A stretch of DNA of 64,000 bases, taken from Pseudomonas sp. PDM05. GTDB lineage: Bacteria; Pseudomonadota; Gammaproteobacteria; Pseudomonadales; Pseudomonadaceae. The notes under the pieces were generated by a model. It had not been told where the DNA came from. It worked only from the letters and a program-made list of their open reading frames with translations, and did not search any database. The DNA lies in contig NZ_JACVAC010000011.1 in assembly GCF_014851685.1 (NCBI RefSeq), positions 1 through 64,000 of the forward strand, written 5' to 3'. How positions within the stretch are numbered: the stretch's first letter is position 1; each line of letters opens with the position of its first letter. Positions 25,314-34,071 of this stretch are shown here, piece after piece. A program made the translations under genes and the position numbers.

Positions 25314-26663
25314 ATGAACAATACGACGTCTCACCAAGGACGCCTCAAATCGTTGCGCGCGGCAAGTATCGGCAATGCGCTGGAATGGTTTGACTGGACC
25401 CTGTACGCAACCTTTTCGGTGTACCTGGCAAGCAATCTGTTCGACAAGACCGATGCGCGCTCAGCGATGCTCGCGACCCTTGCTGTGTTTGCGGTTGGCT
25501 TTGTCGCACGCCCGGTCGGCGGCTGGTTGTTTGGCCGGCTGAGCGACCGACTGGGGCGTCGGACCATCATGGTGATCACCATGCTGCTGCTTGCGATCAG
25601 CAGCCTGGGCATCGCGCTGATTCCCAGCTACCAGAGCATTGGCCTGTACGCCTCGGTCGCGCTGCTGTTTTTTCGCCTGATGCAGGGGCTCGCCCATGGT
25701 GGCGAGACCGGGGTGTCCTACACCTATGTCGCCGAAATCGCCCCGAGCAAACACCGTGGCTTATGGTCGAGTTCCGTCTATGTGGGCGTGACGCTAGGGG
25801 TCATGGCAGCGACGGCGGTGGCGGCGGCGCTGACCTGGCTGCTGGGCGCGCAGGCCATGGGTGAGTATGGCTGGCGTATCGGTTTTGCCATGGGGGGAGT
25901 GCTTGGTTTTTACGCACTGTTCTTGCGCCGCGGTGCGCAGGAATCTCATGTGTTTGTAGCGCAGCAGGGGCAGGCGCGGCCGCCGCGCAAGCTGTCCACG
26001 GGGGAGATGCTGCGCGTTGCGCGTAACATCGTCATGCTGGCCGCGGCCGCCAATGTCACTTACTACGCCTGGGTCACGTTCGGCGCTTCGACCGCGATCG
26101 CCCAGGGTATGGACGCCACGGGTGCCTACATGGCCAGTCTTCTCGCGCAGGTCCTCTGTGTGTGCTGGTTGCCGGTCTGCGGAATGTTGTCCGATCGGGT
26201 AGGGCGCCGGCCCATGGTCATTGCCTGGGGCCTGGGTGTGATCCTGCTGACCTATCCCATCTCGATAATGGTGACCACTGAGCCCTACACGCTGTTTTTG
26301 GCCCAGGTTCTGGGGCTTGGCGCCTGGTCGCTGATCGCGGCGATTTTCCCTGCGGTGCTGTCCGAACAAGTGCCGACCCAGGCACGGGCGCAGGGCGTCG
26401 GCCTGGTGTCTTCGATCTCGGTGGCGATCTTTGGCGGCACCGCCCCCTATCTACATAACTATCTCAGCGGCGCCGACCTTGGCTACCTGTATGTCAGCTA
26501 TGTCATTGGCTTGGGCGTTGTCACCGTCCTGGCTGGGTTTCTTATCGAAGAAACGGCGGGCATTGACCTTGCGCATATCGGGGCGCCTGGCGCGCGAGTC
26601 CGCGTAAATGCATTGGCTGCTCGATCCGCAGCATCCGCCGAACCAAGGAGTATGACGCAATGA
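25314..26663 (+). CDS. MFS transporter of the metabolite:H+ symporter (MHS) family
   Basis: 449 residues, 12 membrane spans. The N-terminus SIGNALEWFDWTLYATFSVYL and GWLFGRLSDRLGRRTIM are MHS hallmarks (KgtP/ShiA/ProP group). MHS proteins import organic acids, betaines and similar small polar compounds with H+. AGGAGA precedes ATG 25314. The stop TGA overlaps the next ATG (ATGA), so it is translationally coupled to the dimethylformamidase-like enzyme and probably brings in its substrate. Confidence 0.88.
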   Translation: MNNTTSHQGRLKSLRAASIGNALEWFDWTLYATFSVYLASNLFDKTDARSAMLATLAVFAVGFVARPVGGWLFGRLSDRLGRRTIMVITMLLLAISSLGIALIPSYQSIGLYASVALLFFRLMQGLAHGGETGVSYTYVAEIAPSKHRGLWSSSVYVGVTLGVMAATAVAAALTWLLGAQAMGEYGWRIGFAMGGVLGFYALFLRRGAQESHVFVAQQGQARPPRKLSTGEMLRVARNIVMLAAAANVTYYAWVTFGASTAIAQGMDATGAYMASLLAQVLCVCWLPVCGMLSDRVGRRPMVIAWGLGVILLTYPISIMVTTEPYTLFLAQVLGLGAWSLIAAIFPAVLSEQVPTQARAQGVGLVSSISVAIFGGTAPYLHNYLSGADLGYLYVSYVIGLGVVTVLAGFLIEETAGIDLAHIGAPGARVRVNALAARSAASAEPRSMTQ

Positions 26664-28324
26664 ATTCAGCCGCCCCCCAAAACACCGCTGCCCGAGGTGA
26701 ACGCCCGGGCGCCAACGTGACCGTCAGCCAGGCTTCGGGCCCACGTCAGGCCGCACGCGAGACCTGGGTGGAAGTTCCTTGCGAGTCGGGCCCGGCTGCC
26801 GCTTGGTGCTACTCGGACCGCCGTGCCTACAGCCCGGGTGATACGGTTTGCCTGTATCTGTCGTCGAACTGCGCGCAAGTGAGACTGCGGATTTATCGTG
26901 ATGGAGCCAACACCTGTACGGTGCATACCACCGACAGCCTGGATGCTTGCTTTCACCCCATACCCGAACGTGCCTATGAGCATGGCTGCCAGTGGCCCGT
27001 CTTCATGCGATGGACAATCCCGGTGGAGGCCGAGCCGGGTGGCTATATGGTCGAAGTACGGGATGGCGCTGACAGCGTGCTGGGGCATCATCTGTTTATC
27101 CTCAAGGCGGTGCTCAAGCGCGCCGATGCCTTGGTGCTCGTTGCAGCCACATCGACCTGGGCCGCTTATAACGACTGGGGCGGTGCCAATCATTACTTTG
27201 GCCTTCACCCCGGCACGCCGCGTGGCCGCTCACCGTTACTCTCGGCACAACGGCCCTGGGCGCGCGGGCAGGTCTGGCTGCCGGAGGGTGCGCCCCGTTG
27301 CATCAACACGACCCGGCCCCGCAAGCCAGGCCCGGCGCGTTATGAGTTCATCGAATGGGCGGCTCTTAACGGCTATGCCAAGTACTACGCCTTGGCGGGT
27401 TGGGCTTCGTTCGAGAGGCCTTTTGTGGTCTGGGCCGAACAGCAGGGGTATAGGGTCCATATCCTGACCCAGGACGATTTGCATCACGACCCGCACGCGC
27501 TGGAGGGCTACGCCTGCGCCGTCTTTGCCGGGCACGACGAGTATTGGACGCGAGAAATGCGCGACCACGTCGACGCCTTTGTCGAGGAGGGCGGCAAGGT
27601 CGCGCGCTTCGCTGGCAATTTCATGTGGCAGATTCGCCTGGAGGAGCAGGGCCGGCGGCAGGTGGCCTACAAGTACGATGCCGGAGCACTCGATCCTGTG
27701 GCGGCTACCGAGCCTCATCGGCTAACGGGGGCCTGGGAAGATCCGAGGGTCAATCACCCGGGGGCATCGACGTTCGGGGTGAATGCTCTGCGTGGGATAT
27801 ACGCTAGCTTTGGCGCAATGGCACCGCGCAACCCGCGCGGATACACGGTCTTCAGGCCTCAGCACTGGGCGTTTGTGGGAACAGGCCTCGGCTACGCGGA
27901 CATGTTCGGAGATGAAGCCAACATCTTTGGCTATGAAGTCGATGGCCTCGAATACACGTTCGTCGACGGCCTCCCAGAACCGCTCGGCACAGACGGTGCG
28001 CCTTGCCGATTGCAAATCCTTGCAATGGGCTGGGCGACCAATGCCGAGCATGGCCGCAGCGAAGATGCCTATTCATTCATGCTCGGCGATGGCGATGCCC
28101 GGTTTCGGGTTTCCATCCTGGCGCCTGACCTTAGTGACGCCAACATCGCTTTACACAGCCGTGGGGCCGGTATGGTGGTGCACTTCCACAAAGGCCGAGG
28201 TGAGGTCTTTACCGCCGCCACGTGCGAATGGGTACATGGGCTCATGCAAGCTGACACTTACACCGTGATGATCACAAAAAATGTGCTCGATCGTTTCTTG
28301 CTCACTCATCGGGAGGTGCGCTGA
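26660..28324 (+). CDS. N,N-dimethylformamidase large-subunit-like protein (DMFA2_C)
   Basis: 554 residues. The N-terminal part (about 50-150) is a beta-sandwich-like region; the C-terminal catalytic-type domain (about 155-550) has motifs of the dimethylformamidase beta-subunit family: AAYNDWGGANHYFG (about 168-181), a FAGHDEYWT turn (about 289-297) and GNFMWQIRL (about 319-327). Known DMFases hydrolyse N,N-dimethylformamide using a mononuclear iron held by tyrosines and a glutamate, and usually need a small partner subunit; no small-subunit gene is seen here. It is translationally coupled to an MHS importer. The natural substrate is not known; amide or N-formyl hydrolysis is an inference. The ATG start is fixed by the ATGA overlap. 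Confidence 0.75.
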   Translation: MNSAAPQNTAARGERPGANVTVSQASGPRQAARETWVEVPCESGPAAAWCYSDRRAYSPGDTVCLYLSSNCAQVRLRIYRDGANTCTVHTTDSLDACFHPIPERAYEHGCQWPVFMRWTIPVEAEPGGYMVEVRDGADSVLGHHLFILKAVLKRADALVLVAATSTWAAYNDWGGANHYFGLHPGTPRGRSPLLSAQRPWARGQVWLPEGAPRCINTTRPRKPGPARYEFIEWAALNGYAKYYALAGWASFERPFVVWAEQQGYRVHILTQDDLHHDPHALEGYACAVFAGHDEYWTREMRDHVDAFVEEGGKVARFAGNFMWQIRLEEQGRRQVAYKYDAGALDPVAATEPHRLTGAWEDPRVNHPGASTFGVNALRGIYASFGAMAPRNPRGYTVFRPQHWAFVGTGLGYADMFGDEANIFGYEVDGLEYTFVDGLPEPLGTDGAPCRLQILAMGWATNAEHGRSEDAYSFMLGDGDARFRVSILAPDLSDANIALHSRGAGMVVHFHKGRGEVFTAATCEWVHGLMQADTYTVMITKNVLDRFLLTHREVR

Positions 28325-28347
28325 ACGGGCCGGTGAATAACCGGTTG

Positions 28348-29295
28348 TTATTCATCAGAGGTGGTCAGATTGGCCCGGGCCCATTGCTCAGCGGTCGTGA
28401 CCTGAATCGACTGTTGCGCGTTGAAGGTATCTGCTTTAGGCCAGGCCACACCTCTGCCCTGAGCGAACACAGCGCGGTACTTCTTGATGTGATGGGTTGG
28501 GTCTTTGTGCAATTCTTCGAGCAAGTACGGCACCGTCCAGACATTCCGTTTGAATGGGCGGCCCAGTACACGTTCGAGGAGGCTCGCAACCTCTGCGTAC
28601 GTCACAGTGTCTCCCGAGAGGTACACAATCTGATTGCGCAAGCGAGGCTCGAAGAAAACGATTTGCGCTGTCAACGTACCAATGTCGTCTGGAGTCGTCA
28701 GCGTCACGCTGGTCTCAAGACTGCCCAGCGCGTTCACGGTATCGTTTTCGAAGTCCACCACCTCGAATACAGGCTCGAAAAGGAAGCTGGTGAACATACC
28801 CGTCGAGATGATGACCCATTCAGTTTTATCCTGGGCTCGAAGCAATTCGCGCACATCAAGCTGGGCATCGAACAGATCCTGAGGACTGCCCCGGCCGATG
28901 ACTTCGAAGTCGACGCCAAACTGCCACGGGAAGTAGCGCTTCACCCCGGACTTCAGTGCAGCGGTAGCCAGCTTCATCGGGGTTTCCCGACCTGCCACCA
29001 TACCTGCACAACCGATTACGGTATCAAAACGTGCGAATACTGCAGCCAACTGATCGATTGAGTCATTCACAAGGTCTGCGGCCACCATCTGGATGCCGAG
29101 GCCCCGAAGCTCATCGATTTCGCGCTTTTTCTCGGGCACCTGAGTATTGATGGCCGAGTCCCTGAGCAGCACGCTGATGGTGGAACCGGGAGCGCGCTTT
29201 GCCACTCGCGCAAGATTGCGCAAAACCGGTAGCCCAAGCTCACCGGCGCCTAGAACGAGAATGGATTGGGGGGCGGACTGGGTCACTTCGGTCAT
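28348..29295 (-). CDS. NmrA-family NAD(P)-binding protein (aromatic alcohol reductase-like)
   Basis: 315 residues, Rossmann-fold atypical SDR of the NmrA/isoflavone-reductase type. It has the cofactor motif LVLGAGELGLPVLRNLA, ADLVNDS, GCAGMVAGRETP and KRYFPWQFGVDF, the last seen in fungal and bacterial aromatic alcohol reductases. Such proteins either reduce quinone-like or aromatic substrates or sense NADP(H). ATG 29295 follows CAGGAGA; the frame extends well upstream without protein-like sequence. It is divergent from the HxlR regulator, which probably controls it. Confidence 0.82.
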   Translation of the reverse strand: MTEVTQSAPQSILVLGAGELGLPVLRNLARVAKRAPGSTISVLLRDSAINTQVPEKKREIDELRGLGIQMVAADLVNDSIDQLAAVFARFDTVIGCAGMVAGRETPMKLATAALKSGVKRYFPWQFGVDFEVIGRGSPQDLFDAQLDVRELLRAQDKTEWVIISTGMFTSFLFEPVFEVVDFENDTVNALGSLETSVTLTTPDDIGTLTAQIVFFEPRLRNQIVYLSGDTVTYAEVASLLERVLGRPFKRNVWTVPYLLEELHKDPTHHIKKYRAVFAQGRGVAWPKADTFNAQQSIQVTTAEQWARANLTTSDE

Positions 29296-29373
29296 GATTT
29301 CTCCTGAGATCTGTTGCCTGTAAGATGACCAAATGCTTGCACGATTCAGCACCGCTCGTAAGAAGGCACACCT

Positions 29374-29850
29374 GTGATACCAGAGATAGAAATGACCGCT
29401 CAGGAGGCTCTCCGCCAGGCAGAGACAATCTGTCGAACGCTTAGGGAAGACGATGATGGCGTCAGGCGGGAAGTACTTGCTCACGCAGGCAGCCGCTGGT
29501 CGTTGGGTATCCTGCATGCCCTGGGGGTGTACGGCACCATGCGTCATGCCGAAATAAAAAGGCAGATGACCGGGGTGACTCAACGGATGTTGACCAAGAC
29601 CTTACGCTCCATGGAGCGCGATGGCCTCGTGGCTCGGCGCGAGTTCGGGGAAGTTCCACCACGGGTCGAGTATGAGCTGACGCCACTGGGGATGGGCCTG
29701 TTGACCCGAATGTCGCCTATCTGGACTTGGGTTGTCGAGAACGTTGAGGATTTTCGCGAAGCGCGGCGTATTTTCGACAGTCAGGATCACACAAAGCCCG
29801 CATGGCAAATACCTACACCGATACCCTTGGATTCAGAGGCGTCTGATTAG
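29374..29850 (+). CDS. HxlR-family transcriptional regulator
   Basis: 158 residues with the HxlR winged HTH: AGSRWSLGILHALGVYG, MRHAEIKRQMTGVTQRMLTKTLRSME, RREFGEVPPRVEYELTPLG. This family often senses quinones or electrophiles and represses a divergent oxidoreductase, here the NmrA-like gene. I kept GTG 29374 because AAGAAGG lies seven bases upstream; ATG 29392 is the alternative. It lacks an obvious conserved cysteine near the N-terminus except the one in ETICRTL. Confidence 0.85.
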   Translation: MIPEIEMTAQEALRQAETICRTLREDDDGVRREVLAHAGSRWSLGILHALGVYGTMRHAEIKRQMTGVTQRMLTKTLRSMERDGLVARREFGEVPPRVEYELTPLGMGLLTRMSPIWTWVVENVEDFREARRIFDSQDHTKPAWQIPTPIPLDSEASD

Positions 29851-29982
29851 GGGTTGCTCAGCGCTTGTTCTTGTTAAAGCCGCATCAGTAAGGGGGGCAG
29901 GGGTAGAGCCTTCTGTCGAACTGACTTGCACCCTCAAAGCGTACCCTTATAACCGTTGGACTCAACTGGAATCCCATAAACG

Positions 29983-30009
29983 AAAAAAACCGCCAAGTAG
30001 CGGTTTTTT
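29983..30009. terminator. Rho-independent terminator
   Basis: AAAAAACCGC-CAAGTA-GCGGTTTTTT: a hairpin with A and T tracts on both sides, usable in either direction, about 130 bases past the HxlR stop. The segment 29851-30142 shows nothing else that I can support. Confidence 0.75.
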
Positions 30010-30142
30010 GTTTGATGGCTGATTACGGAACTGGAGAGGGGCAGTCCTTAGGGGCGCGGACTAACTAGTTGGGCATCTGAGGTGTGGGTATCATGCTCAC
30101 TATTCAGCGCTAGCTATCGAAAATGGAATCCAAGATATAACT

Positions 30143-30310
30143 ATGAAAAGATCTGTGGTTTTTGGTTATGCCACTGCTGTGTTGGTCGGTCTTTCAGCGA
30201 TCGCACTGCATGGCCTGGGTAAGATCGACGTGTGGCCGATGTATTCGTTAAGTTTGGGCCCGATCCTGCTTGCGCTCGGGTACCACACGAGGACCCCAAA
30301 GACTTCGTGA
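30143..30310 (+). CDS. Small membrane protein, 55 residues
   Basis: The frame starts MKRSVVFGYATAVLVGLSAI, has two hydrophobic stretches (about 5-24 and 34-48) separated by GLGKIDVWPM, and ends in a short basic tail (YHTRTPKTS). The ribosome site is weak (CAAGA). The hydrophobic pattern looks real, but an opposite-strand frame (30166-30483) also has GC-rich codon bias, so the assignment is uncertain. No family was recognised. Confidence 0.45.
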   Translation: MKRSVVFGYATAVLVGLSAIALHGLGKIDVWPMYSLSLGPILLALGYHTRTPKTS

Positions 30311-30514
30311 GTCAGTTCACCACCTTGTAGATAGACACTCAGGCGAACCAGAGGGGGGGCTATCATGGTTTCACCCACTGGCCGAGCCCGTCCATCACCG
30401 CCTGGCTCGGTGCGGTGGAAGTGGTACGCCAGGGTGTTGTAGTCGTTGCCGGCCGCTAGGTTTATCAGCGCCACGTTTTCCAATGTGCCAAATCGTGTTG
30501 AACGAGGGCTAGCG

Positions 30515-31315
30515 TCAGTGGCTTTTCCCCTCTCTATTTTTGAACAGTGCTTTGAGATTGGAAGGGTCTAGGCAGTCAGGTGCTATCGTCTGCGACTGCT
30601 TGAAATAGGCCTGAACTTTCGGGTTCGCGAAATCGCCCTTGAGCGCTAACAGGTAATACCCGTCGGCGCGAAACTGTTCCAGGCTCAGAGAAACCGGCTT
30701 GAGGAAGTCCCTCATAGTGGTCAACGGTAGTTCGCGATTGGCTTCGACTTGCAGTGAATCTTTGAAGCAGTACGAGCGTACTGCCGGCAGTGGATAATGG
30801 TCAGCGTACAGATCCGGCTGCTCTAGAGCACTGGCTAGCTGGCTATACTTGCGAAGAGACTCGGGGTCATCGAGCTTGAATCGCAGGAATGCCTCGTCAC
30901 AGTCGCGCAACACCATTATCGCTCCGGCAACCAAGCCTTGATCCGCGGCGTTCTGGTAAAGCGCGCAAGCCTCTACATGCATAGCCTTATAGCCACTTAA
31001 AAAGGTTGCCGCTTTACTCTCTTGCATATTCGCCAACATGAAAGTCGCTACACCGTGCCCTCCGGCGCTAGCTTTACGCAGCTCGTCCTCATAAGTCTCA
31101 AGTCCTTTGGTTGCCTCCTGTATTGACTGGCTCAGTGTGACCTTGTCAATTTTACCCTGCTGTTCTCTTTCAACCAGCTGAGCAGCTCGTTGTTGTATGG
31201 CATCACCTAACAGCATTGCGTGTTCAAAGACAGCTTCGGTTTCGGGGCTTGGCACAGCCTGCACCTCAGCACACAGAGCGATGCTGAAAAGGAGGACTGA
31301 AAGACGAAGTTTCAA
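30515..31315 (-). CDS. Secreted or periplasmic protein with Sel1-like region
   Basis: 266 residues from a TTG start at 31315, with GGAAGAA six bases upstream; this start gives a clean signal peptide (KLRLSVLLFSIALCAEVQA). An ATG frame starting at 31402 would bury it. The mature part is helical and charged, with ACALYQNAADQGLVAGAIMVL resembling a Sel1/TPR-like repeat and four cysteines. Function unknown. AT content is somewhat higher than in neighbouring genes, which fits an accessory region next to tRNA-Leu. Confidence 0.55.
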   Translation of the reverse strand: MKLRLSVLLFSIALCAEVQAVPSPETEAVFEHAMLLGDAIQQRAAQLVEREQQGKIDKVTLSQSIQEATKGLETYEDELRKASAGGHGVATFMLANMQESKAATFLSGYKAMHVEACALYQNAADQGLVAGAIMVLRDCDEAFLRFKLDDPESLRKYSQLASALEQPDLYADHYPLPAVRSYCFKDSLQVEANRELPLTTMRDFLKPVSLSLEQFRADGYYLLALKGDFANPKVQAYFKQSQTIAPDCLDPSNLKALFKNREGKSH

Positions 31316-31436
31316 AGGCGGTTCTTCCGTGATTGCAGTTGTCTGAGTCTCCATTGCTGTAATGGATTCAATCAGAGTGGGGTAGTTCACGTGCTCGACC
31401 ATTCAAGCAACCCGACTGGGAGACAATCGAACGAAC

Positions 31437-31691
31437 CTACCTGGCCGGGATTTGCTCTGCAGAGCGCCTCGCAAGCGCCACTGCAGCGGTGATGGCCGCT
31501 CTGGCTTGAGGGCTGTTCTTCCAGCAGGTCGAGCCTAATGCTGCTGATGCTTGAGCCAGGATGTCACCAACATCTGATTTTCGGAGTTCTGCGAGCGATT
31601 CGATACCCATTTGCTCAAGCCGTGTAATGACGGTTGGTCCTACGCCTTTGAGCGCGAGCAAAGCGGTCCTTTCATCTGATGAAAACGGCAT
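31437..31691 (-). CDS. Helix-hairpin-helix domain protein
   Basis: 84 residues carrying one HhH motif: LLALKGVGPTVITRLEQMGIESLAELRKSD, as found in DNA-binding and pathway-scaffold proteins. AAGGAA precedes ATG 31691. Other members are small stand-alone proteins of unknown role; DNA contact is possible, but the region is short. The interval 31692-31951 between it and the tRNA contains no gene that I can support. Confidence 0.6.
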   Translation of the reverse strand: MPFSSDERTALLALKGVGPTVITRLEQMGIESLAELRKSDVGDILAQASAALGSTCWKNSPQARAAITAAVALARRSAEQIPAR

Positions 31692-31951
31692 CGTAAATTC
31701 CTTTTTTGGCGATGAGTCCACGCAAGTGTGCCCGACGCTAGAAGGTGCCTCAATAGCTCGACGTGCTCGTTTTGAGAATCTTCAAGGAGGGCGTACCGCC
31801 AGCATCCAGCCGATCAGGCAGTGATTCGCGCCGGCGGTTGGCAGAAAGATCGGGACGCCGGGGAAGGGGAATTGCGGAGCAGCTTAAGAAATTGCGCAAC
31901 AGAAACACTAAGGGTCTGCATGAAGTATCTCATGCAAGCCCTTGATATATA

Positions 31952-32038
31952 TGGTGCCCGAACCCGGAATCGAACCGGGACGCCCTTACGAGCGGGGGAT
32001 TTTAAGTCCCATGCGTCTACCAGTTTCGCCATTCGGGC
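31952..32038 (-). tRNA. tRNA-Leu(TAA)
   Basis: The minus strand folds as an 87-nt class II tRNA: acceptor GCCCGAA/TTCGGGC, D loop with GGCGAAACTGGTAGACGC, anticodon loop CTTAAAA giving anticodon TAA, a long variable arm (CCCGCTCGTAAGGGCG), T arm GGTTCGATTCC, and encoded 3' CCA. Its 3' end points to the 28-32 kb region, making it a possible integration site; no second copy of the 3' end was noticed in this window. Confidence 0.95.
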
Positions 32039-32126
32039 GGTAGCGCGTTGCAGCAGGGTTGGGAATATATAGCCCCGGACGCTTCGGTGCAAGTTCGAAT
32101 AGCAGGTTTGTTACACCCGAGAGGCC

Positions 32127-32168
32127 AGAAAAAACCCCGGTAGATCAGTGATCTACAGAGGATTTTTG
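32127..32168. terminator. Hairpin upstream of tRNA-Leu, terminator-like
   Basis: GTAGATCA-G-TGATCTAC (32140-32156) forms a strong stem flanked by AAAAAACCCCG on one side and AGAGGATTTTT on the other. It lies between the divergent tRNA and GFA genes, where no transcript is expected to end, so it may have another role. Confidence 0.35.
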
Positions 32169-32267
32169 GCGTGACTCCAAGGTCGCTCGATACGCGCGGG
32201 TAGGCCTGTTCAACCCTTGGGCATGGGGTTAATCTGCCACGCCCCCAATCATAAAAAGGAAGCAATG

Positions 32268-32726
32268 ATGAGCGTCGAAACCCTGCCGCAAGAGGGCGGC
32301 TGTCGCTGTGGCCGCGTGCGTTTCAGCCTGGGCCTGGAACCGGTGATTACCATGGCGTGCCACTGCACCGGTTGCCAGAAAATGTCCTCCAGCGCGTTCT
32401 CCCTGAGTGCCTTGGTTCCCGCCAGCGGCTTCACCGTGACCCAGGGCTGCCCGGTCATTGGTGGGTTGCACGGGGTCGATCGCCACTACTTTTGCTCCCA
32501 TTGCATGAGCTGGCTGTTTACGCGCCCCCATGGCATCGACGAGTTCGTCAACGTGCGCGCGACCTTGTTGGATAACACCACTGCCTACGCGCCCTTCATG
32601 GAGACCTGGACCTGCGAAAAACTGGCCTGGGCAACGACCCCGGCCGTCGAAAGTTTTGCGCAATTGCCCGAGCCCCAGGACTTCCCGCGATTGTTGCAAG
32701 CCTACGCGGTGTTCAAGGCGCGCTGA
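32268..32726 (+). CDS. GFA/CENP-V family zinc protein
   Basis: 152 residues with the GFA fold: GGCRCGRVRFSL, ACHCTGCQKMSSSAFSLSALV and YFCSHCMSWLFTR carry the Cys-x-Cys, Cys-x2-Cys and Cys-x2-Cys zinc ligands. Family members are called glutathione-dependent formaldehyde-activating enzymes, but most have unknown function. The start at ATG 32268 gives the better spacing to AAGGA; the ATG three bases earlier is possible. It is convergent with the DinB gene (2-base gap). Confidence 0.82.
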   Translation: MSVETLPQEGGCRCGRVRFSLGLEPVITMACHCTGCQKMSSSAFSLSALVPASGFTVTQGCPVIGGLHGVDRHYFCSHCMSWLFTRPHGIDEFVNVRATLLDNTTAYAPFMETWTCEKLAWATTPAVESFAQLPEPQDFPRLLQAYAVFKAR

Positions 32727-32728
32727 CG

Positions 32729-33256
32729 CTAGTCAATCAACGCCAACAGGTCGGTGTCGCCCACATCCACGCCGGCCTGGGACAGCAAGGTGGTGGCCTG
32801 GCCGCGATGGTGGGTCTGGTGATTGAAAAAGTGCAGCAGCAGGCTGAAGAAATCCTTGTCCGCTGCCACGCCGCGCATGTTGTGGTAATGCAGGCGGTGA
32901 TCGAGATCGGGCTCACGCACGGTGTGCGCCCAATCGATGATCATCTGATCCAGCCAGCGACGTCGAGCAGTGAGTTCGCGCAGATCAGCAAAGGCCAGTT
33001 GTTTCAGGTCGCCTGGTGTGGCTACCCCGTCCAGCGCAGCCAAGGTTGTGTAGCGTGCGGGGTGCCGGGCAAAGCGCTTGAGCCACACCGTGTCGCCCAG
33101 GGCCAAGTGGTTGAGGGTGCCGAGGATTGAGCCGAAAAACGCCTGGCGATCCACGGCCAGCTGCGCAGCACTCAGTGTGCCAGCGGCATCGTAGAGCTTG
33201 CGGTTCATCCACTGGTTGTAGCGGGCCATCAGCGCGATGTGCTCGATCCGGTTCAC
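32729..33256 (-). CDS. DinB/DfsB family metal-dependent protein
   Basis: 175 residues, four-helix bundle of the DinB family: ARYNQWMNRKLYDAA near the start, FGSILGTLNHLALGDTVW with the first metal-ligand His, and LHFFNHQTHHRGQATTLL with the His-x3-His pair. Members are putative metal-dependent hydrolases or thiol-dependent transferases; substrate unknown. GTG 33256 is selected because AGGAGA precedes it and the family starts here; the upstream frame is not family-like. Confidence 0.85.
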   Translation of the reverse strand: MNRIEHIALMARYNQWMNRKLYDAAGTLSAAQLAVDRQAFFGSILGTLNHLALGDTVWLKRFARHPARYTTLAALDGVATPGDLKQLAFADLRELTARRRWLDQMIIDWAHTVREPDLDHRLHYHNMRGVAADKDFFSLLLHFFNHQTHHRGQATTLLSQAGVDVGDTDLLALID

Positions 33257-33381
33257 GTGGGTTTTCTCCTGAAGGCGCGGTGGCGCCATCATAAGCTGCG
33301 CCCGCCCGGCGGTCATGGTGTTCCGGCAGGCGCGGGCTATGGTTGTTAGACGCCAATACTGCGCCCTCGGAGGGTGACACC

Positions 33382-34071
33382 ATGAACACCAGCGATCTAC
33401 TCGAACAACTGTTGCGCGCCGGGCAAGCGGGCGGTGCCTCCTCGGGCGGTGGCCTGGGCGGACTGCTCGGCGGCTTACTGAAAGGCACCCGCACCGGCAA
33501 TGCCTCGGCCGGCGGCGGTCTGGGGGATTTGCTGGGCGGCCTCGGCGGCATGCTGGGTGGCGCTACGGCGCGTCCGGCACAGGGACGTGCCGGCGGGATG
33601 AATTACGCGGCGCTGGCATCCCTGGGCATGATGGCCTTCCAGGCGTATCAGGCGTGGCAGAGCCAGCAAGCGAGCAAACCGCAGGCAGCCTTCCAGACGG
33701 CCGACCAACTCGCCGGCCCTGAAGCCGAAGCCCACAGCAATGCGGTGTTGCGCGCGTTGATTGCGGCGGCCAAGGCCGATGGGCGCATCGATGAAAAGGA
33801 GCAGCAGATGATTTCCAATGAGCTGCGCCAGCATACGGACGACACGCAGCTGCAACAGTGGCTCGACACTGAAGTCGCCAAACCCCTGGATGCGGCGGAC
33901 TTTGCCGAATTTGCCGGCGACCCGGCAGTGGCCGCCGAGGTGTACCTGGCCAGTGTGATGCTGGTGGACGATCAGCAGGACGCTGAACGCAATTATCTGG
34001 ATGACCTCGCGGCGCAGCTGCAACTCGACCCACAACTGCAACTGCATTTGGAGCGCCAGGCCAAAGCCTAG
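33382..34071 (+). CDS. DUF533 / TerB-like protein
   Basis: 229 residues. The N-terminus has a Gly-rich low-complexity region (GGGLGGLLGGLLKG, GGGLGDLLGGLGGMLGG) and a short hydrophobic helix; the C-terminus (about 120-225) is a TerB-like helical domain with AAKADGRIDEKEQQMI and VYLASVMLVDD. DUF533 proteins are inner-membrane-associated and uncharacterised. GGAGGG lies upstream of ATG 33382. Its end overlaps the convergent next gene by four bases. Confidence 0.82.
   Translation: MNTSDLLEQLLRAGQAGGASSGGGLGGLLGGLLKGTRTGNASAGGGLGDLLGGLGGMLGGATARPAQGRAGGMNYAALASLGMMAFQAYQAWQSQQASKPQAAFQTADQLAGPEAEAHSNAVLRALIAAAKADGRIDEKEQQMISNELRQHTDDTQLQQWLDTEVAKPLDAADFAEFAGDPAVAAEVYLASVMLVDDQQDAERNYLDDLAAQLQLDPQLQLHLERQAKA

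Noticed and set aside
30166..30483. 105-residue minus-strand frame with GC-rich codons
   Set aside because: It starts at TTG, overlaps the small membrane ORF on the other strand and matches no family I know. It might be a gene remnant, but nothing decides this, so it was not called.
31763..32072. Frames covering the region around tRNA-Leu on both strands
   Set aside because: They run through the tRNA gene and have no protein-like features.
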